Below, one piece after another: positions 16,320-24,582 of a stretch of 39,559 nucleotides of DNA. The stretch comes from Gammaproteobacteria bacterium UBA7310 (GTDB lineage: Bacteria > Pseudomonadota > Gammaproteobacteria > Pseudomonadales > Ketobacteraceae). The stretch lies in the NCBI GenBank assembly GCA_002471665.1, contig DKQK01000075.1, forward strand, positions 1 to 39,559, in the 5' to 3' direction. The notes beneath the pieces were generated by a model, which was not told the DNA's origin, did not search any database, and worked only from the letters and a program-made list of their open reading frames with translations. The position numbers and the translations under genes are program-made. The first letter of the stretch is position 1; the number at the start of each line of letters is the position of its first letter.

Positions 16320-19300
16320 TTAGACGATTTTTTCTTTGAGGAAGGCGAGCTTGTCCTGAAAAATGCGGCTGTCCGCATGGGCAGCAAAATCATTCGCCAG
16401 TTCAAGGTAGACCAGACTGTTGTCATGGTCTTCCCGAGTTCGTAATTCCTCTGCTGAGTATGCCGCAGCGGTATAGCCTAAAAGCAGCATGCCTTTCTGT
16501 TTGGCAATGTCCAGAGCCAAGTCGATGAGTTTGTCGGCCTGCAACTGTTGATCCATGGCATTGTGAACCTTTGCCAATGTCAGGCAGGCCCAGCCATGGT
16601 GGGCTTTTTCATTGGTTTCACTGGTTACGGTAAAGGCTTTTCTGGCGTACAGGTGAGCCTTGTCGGTGTTTTTCAGTGCCAGCTGCAGCTCCGCCATGGA
16701 TTTGAACAGGTAGAACCAGGTGTAGCGCCCACCTTTACGGTAACAACTTGGTTGCACCGCCTGCTCCAGAATTTTTTCAGCCAACAGAAGTTCGCCGCTG
16801 CCAATGAGGGCTTCGCCCAGTTTGGCCGAAACCGCAGGCACCATGGTATGGATGGCAAACTCATCACAGATGGTGAGTGCGCTGTCAAGAATACTGCGGG
16901 CACCGTTATAATCGCCCTTGGCCAGCAGATAGTAACCATAGGTATCGTAAATCATGGCTTTGGAGTAGGGGTGCTGGGCACCTTCGGCAATCTCAATGCC
17001 GCGCTGAATCACCTGCTCCGCTTCTGCCAATTGCCCCAGCTCCACCAGGCTGTTGCCGTAGAAGGTGCGGCAGAACACACTGGGGTAACCACTCCAACCC
17101 AGACGGCTTACCTCCATGTCACCGCTCAGTACTTTCAAAATACTTTGTTCCAGGCGGATGCAGTTGTCGAAATCCCCCATCGCGTGGTACACCATGGCCA
17201 GGTTGTAGTTGGCAGCGATCTGCAGCGGCGCATGTTCTATTTCCCTGGCCAGTTCCACTGCCCGGCTCGAGGCGCTGAAGGCCTCGCTGTGTTTTCCCAC
17301 CATCCACAGGGCATTGGTCAGCTGGCACAGTATTGAACAGGTCCGTTTAGGTTCACCCACGGCATCACACAGCTTTTCGGCCTCCTTCAGGTCCCGTACC
17401 AGGCGATCCTGTTCCCCCAGCGGAATCAGTGCGTTCATGCCGACGGCCAGAAAGTCGATGCGTTGTCCCAGCGTATCTTTATTCAGTGGCAGGTGGCGCA
17501 GGGCTTCCAGGCCCCGGTCCAGCAGCAGCACGGCCTGATGGTGGGAAGAGCGCCCGATGGCGTGATAGCAGGCTTTTAAATAATACTCCACGGCCTTGTG
17601 CCAGTACTGCCCGACATAAGCGTGTTCCGCCAGGCGATAGACATGTTCTTCCAGACGTTCCTTATGCAGTGATTCAATGGCATTGACCAGGCTGGCGTGA
17701 ATCAGCCGCTTACGTTCTCTGGGGATGGAGTCGTAGGTCACCTGATGCACCAGGGCGTGCTTGAACTGGTATTCATCACTGATGCCTTCGGTGGTTTTAA
17801 TAACCAGTCCGCATTGCACCAGTTCATCAATTGCATGTTTTGCGTAATCCCGTGGAATGTCGGTGATGTAATCCAGCAGGCCCGTGGAAAAGCGCTGACC
17901 GATGGCGGAGGCGGCCTGCAGAATATTTTTCGCCAGTTTGGAGCGTCGGTCGATACGGGTGGAGATCACCGAATGGATGGTCAGAGGCAGGGTTTCCGGC
18001 AGGTTGTTCAAACCGGAAGTATAGTGGCCGGGCTCACCCCAGATCAGATTGCTGTCCATCAGGTGGTGAATCATTTCTTCGATATAAAGCGGGTTGCCTT
18101 CACAGCGGCGGCTGATTTCATCCCGCAGAGTGGTCAGGCTGCTGTCTTTACCCAATACCCCTTTCAGATAGTCATTGGACTCCATATCGGTGAAGGGTTT
18201 CACCTCCAGCAGACTGACGTTGTCATTGAGCCAGCTGGCCTGGTATTCCGGGCGATAAGTGACAATCAGCATGATGGCGTGTTCGTGTACGGATTTTACC
18301 AGTTGCTCCAGCAGTGTCTGGCTTTCTCCGTCGATCCAGTGCAGATCCTCCAGCAGGATCACCATGGGTTTGATACCCGCCAGCTCCTCCAGCAGGGCAC
18401 GCAGCGCCTTGCGCGCCCGTTGACGCTTCTGTACCGGCTCCAGATTGTTCCAGCTCTGATTTTGAATCGGTAGATCCAAGAGAAAATGATAGGCCGACAG
18501 GTGCTCGGCGAAACCGGCGCTCAGATTTGCCACCCGGTCCCGCAGTTTTTGCGCAATATCCAGTTGTGAATCGGAATCCTGTACGTTGAGCCAGCAACGG
18601 ATCAAATTGGAGAAGGGCAGATACGCGGTACTGCGGTTGTGAGAATCACAGGCGGTGGTGAGTACCTGGAACTGGGTTGGGTTCACTGCATACAGAAAGC
18701 GGGTGACCAGCCTTGATTTACCGACCCCAGGTTCAGCGCAGATGGCGACACAACGGCCACAATGATCCCGGGTTTCCATCAGGTTGCGCTGGATCAGTTT
18801 GAGTTCGTTATCCCGGCCAATAAACGGCGTGTCGCCCAATTTACTCTCGTGACCGTCATCCTGCCGTACACGGCTTTGTAGCTGATACACCTCTACCGGC
18901 TCATCCAGGCCTTTAACCTGAACCGGGCCCAGATCGATAACCTTGATGTGCTTCTGCGCGGCATGGAACGCTTCGCGGGAGATCACCGCAGTATTGGGCG
19001 AGGCCAGAACCTCCATGCGGTGAGCCAGATAAACTGTGGGCCCCAGCGCCTCGTAATCCACCGAAAAATCGTTATAGAAGGGCTTCATCAGCACTTCCCC
19101 GGAGTGAATGCCGATGCGCACTGCAATGCCGGTGCGTTCGTACTCGGCTTGCACGGATTTCAGCATGTCCAGGGCGGCATAGCAGGCGCGAATCGAGTGG
19201 TCCTCGTAGGCGACAGGTGCCCCAAAAATCACCATCATGCCATCGCCATCCACCCGGTTGATCATGCCGCCGTAGCGGTGAGCGTTTTGTTTCAGGGATG

Positions 19301-19541
19301 AAATGGTGGGGTCCAGGTAATCGGCGCTGTCTTCCGCTTTCAGCTTATGGATCAACTGAACGGAGTTGGTGATGTCAACAAACAGAATGGTGACTTTTTT
19401 CAGTTCCGGTTGCAGATCCTGGGTGCGGGGCGCAGTGAATCCACCGTCGGAGTGGTCAGTTAATTGGGTCAATGTGCTGCCACATTGATAGCAGAAAGCG
19501 TGAAACGCGGGATTATCCGATCCGCAGTTTGGGCATCGCAT
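16320..19541 (-). CDS. Zinc ribbon, class III cyclase, AAA ATPase and TPR signalling protein
   Basis: 1073 residues from the ATG at 19541. A zinc ribbon comes first (CPNCGSDNPAFHAFCYQCGS, 3-22). Next is a class III nucleotidyl cyclase domain (about 48-220) with VTILFVDITNS, VDGDGMMVIFGAP and the late GIHSGEVLMKP. A STAND/AAA-type ATPase follows, with Walker A EPGVGKSRL near 260-270 and Walker B VILLEDLHWID. The C-terminal half (about 600-1073) is helical with TPR-like repeats. Such proteins are large cytoplasmic signal integrators; whether this one makes cAMP is open, but FVDIT and DGDG supply both metal-binding aspartates. It is convergent with the DyP-P450 gene, only 9 bases apart. Confidence 0.9.
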   Translation of the reverse strand: MRCPNCGSDNPAFHAFCYQCGSTLTQLTDHSDGGFTAPRTQDLQPELKKVTILFVDITNSVQLIHKLKAEDSADYLDPTISSLKQNAHRYGGMINRVDGDGMMVIFGAPVAYEDHSIRACYAALDMLKSVQAEYERTGIAVRIGIHSGEVLMKPFYNDFSVDYEALGPTVYLAHRMEVLASPNTAVISREAFHAAQKHIKVIDLGPVQVKGLDEPVEVYQLQSRVRQDDGHESKLGDTPFIGRDNELKLIQRNLMETRDHCGRCVAICAEPGVGKSRLVTRFLYAVNPTQFQVLTTACDSHNRSTAYLPFSNLIRCWLNVQDSDSQLDIAQKLRDRVANLSAGFAEHLSAYHFLLDLPIQNQSWNNLEPVQKRQRARKALRALLEELAGIKPMVILLEDLHWIDGESQTLLEQLVKSVHEHAIMLIVTYRPEYQASWLNDNVSLLEVKPFTDMESNDYLKGVLGKDSSLTTLRDEISRRCEGNPLYIEEMIHHLMDSNLIWGEPGHYTSGLNNLPETLPLTIHSVISTRIDRRSKLAKNILQAASAIGQRFSTGLLDYITDIPRDYAKHAIDELVQCGLVIKTTEGISDEYQFKHALVHQVTYDSIPRERKRLIHASLVNAIESLHKERLEEHVYRLAEHAYVGQYWHKAVEYYLKACYHAIGRSSHHQAVLLLDRGLEALRHLPLNKDTLGQRIDFLAVGMNALIPLGEQDRLVRDLKEAEKLCDAVGEPKRTCSILCQLTNALWMVGKHSEAFSASSRAVELAREIEHAPLQIAANYNLAMVYHAMGDFDNCIRLEQSILKVLSGDMEVSRLGWSGYPSVFCRTFYGNSLVELGQLAEAEQVIQRGIEIAEGAQHPYSKAMIYDTYGYYLLAKGDYNGARSILDSALTICDEFAIHTMVPAVSAKLGEALIGSGELLLAEKILEQAVQPSCYRKGGRYTWFYLFKSMAELQLALKNTDKAHLYARKAFTVTSETNEKAHHGWACLTLAKVHNAMDQQLQADKLIDLALDIAKQKGMLLLGYTAAAYSAEELRTREDHDNSLVYLELANDFAAHADSRIFQDKLAFLKEKIV

Positions 19542-19686
19542 GGGGAATTTCCGAATCCTGTCCGCTAGACTCGTGCAGCGTGCTGGCACCATTGACCCAT
19601 TGCTTGCGAGCTGGGCCTCAATTAATAGTCATACTGACTACCCGGTTCAGTATAAACCGGGAACAATCGGATTCCAATGGCTGAAA

Positions 19687-19896
19687 TTAAGCTTGAATTT
19701 GACAGAAAATGACGGGAAATCCCTGGAAGTAGGACGGCACCGGGGCGGTGATGGCTGCTGGATTGCAGTTTGTAACCACCACAAGAGCGTCACCGTTGGG
19801 GGTTCGGGAGGCCCGAACCCGTACGATACCTTCGTATTTGAGCCAACCTTGCGCCTGTTGCAGGGCAGACTGGAGATCGAGTTTCACTGCTTGCAT
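19687..19896 (-). CDS. Small hypothetical protein, 69 residues
   Basis: A frame from ATG 19896 to TAA 19687 encodes 69 residues with an ordered pattern: a helix (LDLQSALQQAQGWLKY), then beta-like strands (GIVRVRASR, GDALVVVTNC), a proline-rich turn and PSYFQGFPVIFCQIQA. This alternation and the clean end before the cyclase gene suggest a real small globular protein, but no convincing ribosome site precedes the ATG. I do not recognise the family. It resembles small alpha-beta modules in which a strand-turn ends in a PxxFxGxPV motif, seen next to protease domains, but this is a weak impression. It lies between the structured RNA region and the cyclase protein gene. Confidence 0.45.
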   Translation of the reverse strand: MQAVKLDLQSALQQAQGWLKYEGIVRVRASRTPNGDALVVVTNCNPAAITAPVPSYFQGFPVIFCQIQA

Positions 19897-19962
19897 CGCA
19901 TTACCATGTCGAAAGTTATGTTCTCACACACTACCCCAATAAAGCCGGACCCAATTGCCTTT

Positions 19963-20000
19963 AAAAAAGTGTTGGTAAGGGGCTCGCATCCCTTACCAAC
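19963..20000 (-). terminator. Rho-independent terminator
   Basis: A perfect 11-bp stem, GTTGGTAAGGG (19971-19981) with CCCTTACCAAC (19990-20000), has an 8-base loop. On the minus strand it is followed by AC and six T residues (19968-19963). It ends the structured RNA region or the extended 3' part of the GAF-protein transcript. Confidence 0.75.
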
Positions 20001-20129
20001 ACGATACTGGCCGTTTCAGAGCGTCCGTACTCATGGCCAGTTGGTGCTCGCATAGTTGTGAGTTCCCCAAACAAGACGTTCGAGGAAGGCGCTTAGAACT
20101 TAGGGTGCTCGCGGTGTTCTTAAGCGCCT
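19963..20129 (-). ncRNA. Candidate structured RNA with three consecutive hairpins
   Basis: Three inverted repeats follow each other: 20087-20099 with 20116-20129 (AGGCGCTTAGAAC against GTTCTTAAGCGCCT, 13 bp with one bulged base), 20006-20012 with 20035-20041 (ACTGGCC/GGCCAGT), and the terminator stem at 19971-20000. The hexamer GCTCGC occurs three times at near-regular spacing (19982, 20046, 20107), twice inside hairpin loops. No reading frame explains this. On the minus strand the order ends in a T tail, so it could be a free small RNA of about 165 bases or the 3' untranslated region of the GAF gene. No promoter was found by eye. Confidence 0.45.
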
Positions 20130-20228
20130 GATTTACATGGTAGTAGTATTTGTCTGGATTTTTTATTGGCAAAATACCGAAGCATTTTGTGAAAAATTAC
20201 CAAAATGGCAACGGGTGTCCCAATCTGA

Positions 20229-21440
20229 CTACTCTGTGCCGGTTTTTCTGACTTGTCTATCAGGGCTGGTGGCGGCGTGCAGCAACATATCGTTCTCCAG
20301 CGTCACGGCAGCGTAAGAGGCCAGGCCTTTTACCAGCGGCTCCAACTGGGCTGAAAAGGGGATGACATCCTGATTGAAAGCGTTGCGGGCGTTAATCAAT
20401 TGCATAACACCAATGACTTCCTGGGCGTGGTTAAGCAATGGCACACTCAGGAACGATTGTGAATGATAGTCATATTGCTGATCAAAACGCTTCATTCCTG
20501 AGAAGTCGAACGTTGTATTGTTATAGGCATCGTCAATATTGACCACCTGCTTGCTGATGGCGGTGAAGGTGGCCACGTTCTGCAGATTGGGCTCGCCATT
20601 ATCTTCCAGTAAAAGCGGATCAATGTCTTTGGCTTCGGATTCAAAGGTGGTGAACGACAGATTCAACGAGTTGTTTTTCAGGGCAACGAATTCCAAACGT
20701 TTGGGGGGATCTTCCCGATACCAGTAGATGGTACCGCCGTCGGCCCGGGTGACCCGCATGGCCTCATCCAGAACCCGTTCAAAGATTGCTTCGGTACCTT
20801 GCGGTTGTGACAGTCGAACCAGCAGTCCACCCTCGGCATGTTCCAGTTCGGCACTTTCCAGAATCGTTGCCATGAGGGCGGCCAGCGATTCGATGATGGC
20901 GATCTGAGTTTCGGAGTAGTGTGCCACGGTACCGGACAGCGGGTTCTGTGGATTCACCAACTGGATAACCCCCAGCACCCGCTTGCCGGGTTTAATCACG
21001 GGAACCGACAGCACCGACCGGGTACGGTAATCGAACAGGTCATCGAAGGCTTTGATACCACAAATGTTGAACTGGCCGGAACTGTAGACATCTTCCACAC
21101 ACACGGACTTGGCCTGCAGGGCACAGTATGCGGCGATGCTGTGGGTTTGATTGTTGTCCGAATCGGTGGTGTGGATGCGAATAGGGGTAAGGGCTGATTG
21201 CCCGGGCTCGCAAAATTTCTGGGCCAGTCCCAGGGATTTGTTTTGGATCATGGCGTAATCCAGCCGTGGACCCGCCTCATCCTCTTCCAGCAGGTACAGG
21301 GTGGCACCATCACAATGGGTGATTTGCTGGCACTCGTCCAGAATATTGCTGAACAGCTTCCACTTATCGGTCTCGGTGGACAGCGATCGGGTGAGGTTGA
21401 TCAGCCGCCAGAAGAAGGCGTCTTGATGAAAAATGGCCAT
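20229..21440 (-). CDS. Double-GAF-domain protein
   Basis: 403 residues from ATG 21440, preceded by GGAG. Two GAF domains occupy about 25-195 and 205-385; each shows the pattern of a short CDGATLYL or ADGGTIYW strand, then VCVEDVY or VVNIDDAY, and SVLSVPVI or SFLSVPLL followed by GVIQLVNP or GVMQLINA. No output domain (kinase, cyclase, HD-GYP) is present, so it must act on a partner or as a ligand-binding subunit. GAF domains of this arrangement bind cyclic nucleotides or small molecules in other proteins; the cyclase-like protein nearby (16320-19541) makes a cyclic-nucleotide link possible but unproven. It lies 129 bases after the metalloprotease gene. Confidence 0.85.
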   Translation of the reverse strand: MAIFHQDAFFWRLINLTRSLSTETDKWKLFSNILDECQQITHCDGATLYLLEEDEAGPRLDYAMIQNKSLGLAQKFCEPGQSALTPIRIHTTDSDNNQTHSIAAYCALQAKSVCVEDVYSSGQFNICGIKAFDDLFDYRTRSVLSVPVIKPGKRVLGVIQLVNPQNPLSGTVAHYSETQIAIIESLAALMATILESAELEHAEGGLLVRLSQPQGTEAIFERVLDEAMRVTRADGGTIYWYREDPPKRLEFVALKNNSLNLSFTTFESEAKDIDPLLLEDNGEPNLQNVATFTAISKQVVNIDDAYNNTTFDFSGMKRFDQQYDYHSQSFLSVPLLNHAQEVIGVMQLINARNAFNQDVIPFSAQLEPLVKGLASYAAVTLENDMLLHAATSPDRQVRKTGTE

Positions 21441-21569
21441 TGGGAAACTCCTGCAAGGTCCGGTTTACTTCAGTTTAGTAGCTCTGGGGATATTGCGGAG
21501 TTTGGGGCTGTTATTTCCCTCACATCAGGGCTATTGCTGGGCGATATTTGAGCGAAAGTGTGATGGCAT

Positions 21570-23267
21570 TCACGAGCATCGAAAACGCCTGATGATCAGC
21601 AAAACGATTAGGTTAAGCCCTAACCAGTTGCAGGCACCACCACTGCCGCCTGATAACCGACTGCCTGTACCTGAGCTTCTGCCGTCAACCACGGCAATGG
21701 TTTCAGTCAGTATGTTGTTGCTGTCGGTGACGTCAAAGTCATCGGCCGAGATGACCGCCACCTCATGGACGATTTCCAAATTGCTGAGGGCCGCCTGAAT
21801 CTCCAGATCCAGATTATGGCTGGTGGCCCCGTTGATTGAGCAGGTATAGGTGGTGTTTGAGTTGCCGAGCGCACAGGGTGTGCCATCCAGGGAAGCGTCC
21901 AGAAAAGTGGCAGCGCTGCTGTTGATGTTACCACTGACCCGCAGGTTCGCGGAGCGGTCACTGCGGGATTGAACACTGATGGCGTAGGCGGTATTGAGCA
22001 CTCCCGCTTTTTGCGTTTCTTCAGGATTGCCGGCATCCGTTGTGATGGTGGCGTCCACCGGGAAGTCGAAACAGTTCTCGATGGTGGCGATGGCATTGAG
22101 GTTGGGGGCCAGCACCTCCGCGGAGCAAGAGGAAAAGGTAGAGGTATAGCTGCCCAGTTCAGGGCCCATAATAAAATCGGTGGCTGAGCAGGCGCTGGCC
22201 GGCGGATCATCGCCATCGTGCAAAAAACCAAAGTTATGGCCGATCTCGTGCGCCACCACCAGAGAGGTGAACGCAGCCCGGTTACCGCCGCTGCCGATAA
22301 TCTGGGAGGTGCCGATGGCATAACCGGTGCACAGCAGGGGAATGTCCGGGTTGGGGTAACTGGCATAATTAGTGCCGTAGGTGGGGCCCAGGGCCAGGCC
22401 AACCGCTCGGTTTGCCTCGGAAAAATAGGTGCGGCCGCTGATGAAGTGCAGGATTGAGAAAACGTTGGGATCAAAGGCACTGGTTTGCCCTGCCACCCGC
22501 TTTAATTCCATATCATCCAACACGGCATCAATGTTCGTACCGCCGGTAAACACATCACCGGAGCCAAAAGCCATGCGCAACCGGTTGAACACAATGTTGA
22601 AATTCTGTTTGTAGATGAGGTCGACATTGGCGGCAATGGCCACGGCCTGTGCCTGGTATTGGGCGCCGAAACTGTCCTCGAACGCATCATCAAAAACCAG
22701 GGTCAGCTCACCCACCAGACAGACACCGTCGATCTGCTCCAGGCAAAAGCTGTCGTAGTCGATCTGCAGGGATTGCGCCATCAGGGAGCGGGCGGTAATG
22801 CCGAAGCTGCTTTGCTGGTCAGGCGCCGGGCTTTGCAGGTCTGACGGGGTTTTATAACCGCATTGACCGAGGTTCATATCCTGCTGTAACGCCCGTACCG
22901 CCATGGCTGGGCGTACCGGTTGCGGAGCGGTGGATGGGGGTGGTGCGGTGTCCAGATTTTCGATCAGATGCAGTTCACCTTCATGAATCAGCAGGCCCTG
23001 CCATTGGCCGCCTATGTAGGCAACCCGGCCTTCACTTTGCGGGTAGTTGCGGAGCTGTGCTGAGTAAAAACGGGCAGAGGGATCGTTAACCTCTATGGCA
23101 AAACGGCTGGGGTCGGAGGGTACCAGCACCAGTTCCAGGGTTTGGCCGTTTAGGGTGATGTAACGGGTTTCGGCGCCGACCCCGGGGCTGGTTGCCAGAA
23201 CAGGTGCCGCCCAGATCAACAGGCTGGCCAGGAGCAAGAGGGGGGTATTGATTGATTTGAATTGCAT
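21570..23267 (-). CDS. Secreted M12-type zinc metalloprotease with GlyGly-CTERM-like tail
   Basis: 565 residues from ATG 23267, preceded by AGGA. A signal peptide (MQFKSINTPLLLLASLLIWA, then VLA) opens the protein. The catalytic domain contains HEIGHNFGFLHDG (H340, E341, H344, H350), the HExxHxxGxxH(D) zinc motif of metzincins such as adamalysin and reprolysin. After about residue 420 comes a domain of conserved-repeat type. The C-terminus ends with glycine/serine (GSRLSGGSGGA), a hydrophobic stretch (LGLNLIVLLII) and RRF plus three residues, the pattern of GlyGly-CTERM sorting tails processed by rhombosortase in bacteria with type II secretion. It is 32 bases after the TcdA gene and may share its transcript. 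Confidence 0.88.
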   Translation of the reverse strand: MQFKSINTPLLLLASLLIWAAPVLATSPGVGAETRYITLNGQTLELVLVPSDPSRFAIEVNDPSARFYSAQLRNYPQSEGRVAYIGGQWQGLLIHEGELHLIENLDTAPPPSTAPQPVRPAMAVRALQQDMNLGQCGYKTPSDLQSPAPDQQSSFGITARSLMAQSLQIDYDSFCLEQIDGVCLVGELTLVFDDAFEDSFGAQYQAQAVAIAANVDLIYKQNFNIVFNRLRMAFGSGDVFTGGTNIDAVLDDMELKRVAGQTSAFDPNVFSILHFISGRTYFSEANRAVGLALGPTYGTNYASYPNPDIPLLCTGYAIGTSQIIGSGGNRAAFTSLVVAHEIGHNFGFLHDGDDPPASACSATDFIMGPELGSYTSTFSSCSAEVLAPNLNAIATIENCFDFPVDATITTDAGNPEETQKAGVLNTAYAISVQSRSDRSANLRVSGNINSSAATFLDASLDGTPCALGNSNTTYTCSINGATSHNLDLEIQAALSNLEIVHEVAVISADDFDVTDSNNILTETIAVVDGRSSGTGSRLSGGSGGACNWLGLNLIVLLIIRRFRCS

Positions 23268-23299
23268 TGATGATCCTAGCACTGCCTTGTGACTGGTAA

Positions 23300-24121
23300 T
23301 TATTCTGTGTTCGATGATGACCCAGATTGCCGCGCCTTATCCAATATTTTTTTGATGATTCGTGAACTGGCCACAAATCCAAAGGACCCGGTGACACAGG
23401 TGGAAGCCCCAATACCGCCGGCGCAGTCCAGTCGTACACTGCTGTTGCCATGGGTGGCCGGGCGGGTGGAGCAGACACTGCCATCGGGCTGCTGAAACAT
23501 CACCGGTTCATCGGAATACACGCATTCGATACTGAAACGTCGTTTGAGGTTGCTGCTGTATCCGTGCTCCTGGCGCAGTTTCTTGCGCACCAGAGCCAGT
23601 AACGGGTCCTGTTCCGCCCGGGTAATGTCGGCATAATGGATGCGGGTGGGATCGGTTTGACCGCCGGCACTGCCCACCACGTAGAGCGGAATCTTATTGC
23701 GTTTACAGTAAACGATCATCGCCACTTTGTGTTTTACGCTGTCGGTTGCATCCAGTACAAAGTCGTAGCCCCCAGCCATTTTTTCGGCAACGTTGGCGGC
23801 GGTCACAAAATCCATATCCGGATGGCACTGTATGTCGGGATTGATTGCCCGCAGGCGCTCGGCCATGACCTCCACTTTGACGCGGCCGTATTGGCCGCTG
23901 GCTGCATGGCTCTGACGGTTGGTATTGGATACGCAGATTTCATCCAGATCTATGAGGGTGATCTGGCCGATCCCTGAGCGGGCCAGGGCTTCCGCTGCCC
24001 AGGAACCCACACCACCGATACCCACGACACACACATGGGCGTGCCGGAGAATGGCCAGCGTTCCGGTTCCGTAGAGACGTTCGATTCCACCAAAGCGGTT
24101 TTGGTAGCTATCAGACAGCAT
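23300..24121 (-). CDS. tcdA: tRNA threonylcarbamoyladenosine dehydratase
   Basis: 273 residues. TcdA (CsdL) converts t6A37 in tRNA to its cyclic form using ATP, an E1-like reaction. The ATP-binding loop GIGGVGSWAAEALARSG (about 36-52) is followed by LIDLDEICVSNTNRQ, and the family-specific VGSAGGQTDPTRI and GSFGFVAS segments are present. I start at ATG 24121, with AGGTG eight bases before it; the frame has a GTG at 24130 too close to that site. It faces the ArsR gene across about 140 bases and precedes the metalloprotease gene. Confidence 0.94.
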   Translation of the reverse strand: MLSDSYQNRFGGIERLYGTGTLAILRHAHVCVVGIGGVGSWAAEALARSGIGQITLIDLDEICVSNTNRQSHAASGQYGRVKVEVMAERLRAINPDIQCHPDMDFVTAANVAEKMAGGYDFVLDATDSVKHKVAMIVYCKRNKIPLYVVGSAGGQTDPTRIHYADITRAEQDPLLALVRKKLRQEHGYSSNLKRRFSIECVYSDEPVMFQQPDGSVCSTRPATHGNSSVRLDCAGGIGASTCVTGSFGFVASSRIIKKILDKARQSGSSSNTE

Positions 24122-24261
24122 GGACGACACCTGGGTCCTGAATGGTAAGGGGCGGGCAATTATAGAGGAGGGGGCCAGGTAAGGGTAGGTGCAACGAATC
24201 CTGAAAATCGCTATAGTTTTACAGTTGTCGAAGTATAAATGTTGAAGAGGGAGCCGTTCCG

Positions 24262-24582
24262 GTGGATAACCGCAGATTGACCAAGGCTTTTAAAGCGCTG
24301 TCGCACCCAAACCGGTTGCAGATTTATCAGGAGATCTTGCGGCGGCGTTCCATGCCATCCAGGAATCTGGCTGGATGTGCCTTGACGGACTTCATCAATG
24401 CCCTGAATGTGGGGGCACCCACGGTGTCACATCATATCAAGGAGCTGGTGAATGCCGACCTGATCAGTGTGGAGCGGCAGGGCAAATACGTGACCTGTTT
24501 CCTGAATGAAGCGATGTGCGAAGATTTACAGCGGTTCTTTTTAAGCAAGTCCCCAGTGGATGCCAGCGAGGTGAATCAGTGA
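24262..24582 (+). CDS. ArsR-family transcriptional regulator
   Basis: 106 residues from a GTG at 24262, with GAGGGAG upstream. The winged helix spans about 5-95: ALSHPNRLQIYQEIL, then the recognition helix VGAPTVSHHIKELVNADLI and wing VERQGKYVTCFLN. A cysteine occurs at the loop before the recognition helix (AGCALTDF), but no clear CxC or multi-histidine metal site is seen, so the effector may be a non-metal. Its stop overlaps the ATG of the serine hydrolase (TGATG), so the two are translationally coupled and the regulator probably controls this unit by autorepression. Confidence 0.88.
   Translation: MDNRRLTKAFKALSHPNRLQIYQEILRRRSMPSRNLAGCALTDFINALNVGAPTVSHHIKELVNADLISVERQGKYVTCFLNEAMCEDLQRFFLSKSPVDASEVNQ

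Noticed and set aside
16548..17336. 262-codon plus-strand frame
   Set aside because: It is antisense to the TPR region of the cyclase-ATPase protein and has no recognisable domain.
19971..20000. Integron attC site
   Set aside because: The stem starts with GTT and ends with AAC, but the core does not fit GTTRRRY/RYYYAAC, and no integrase or cassette genes are present.
19540..20055. 171-codon plus-strand frame
   Set aside because: It crosses the hairpin region and lacks protein-like character; the minus-strand small frame is the better candidate there.
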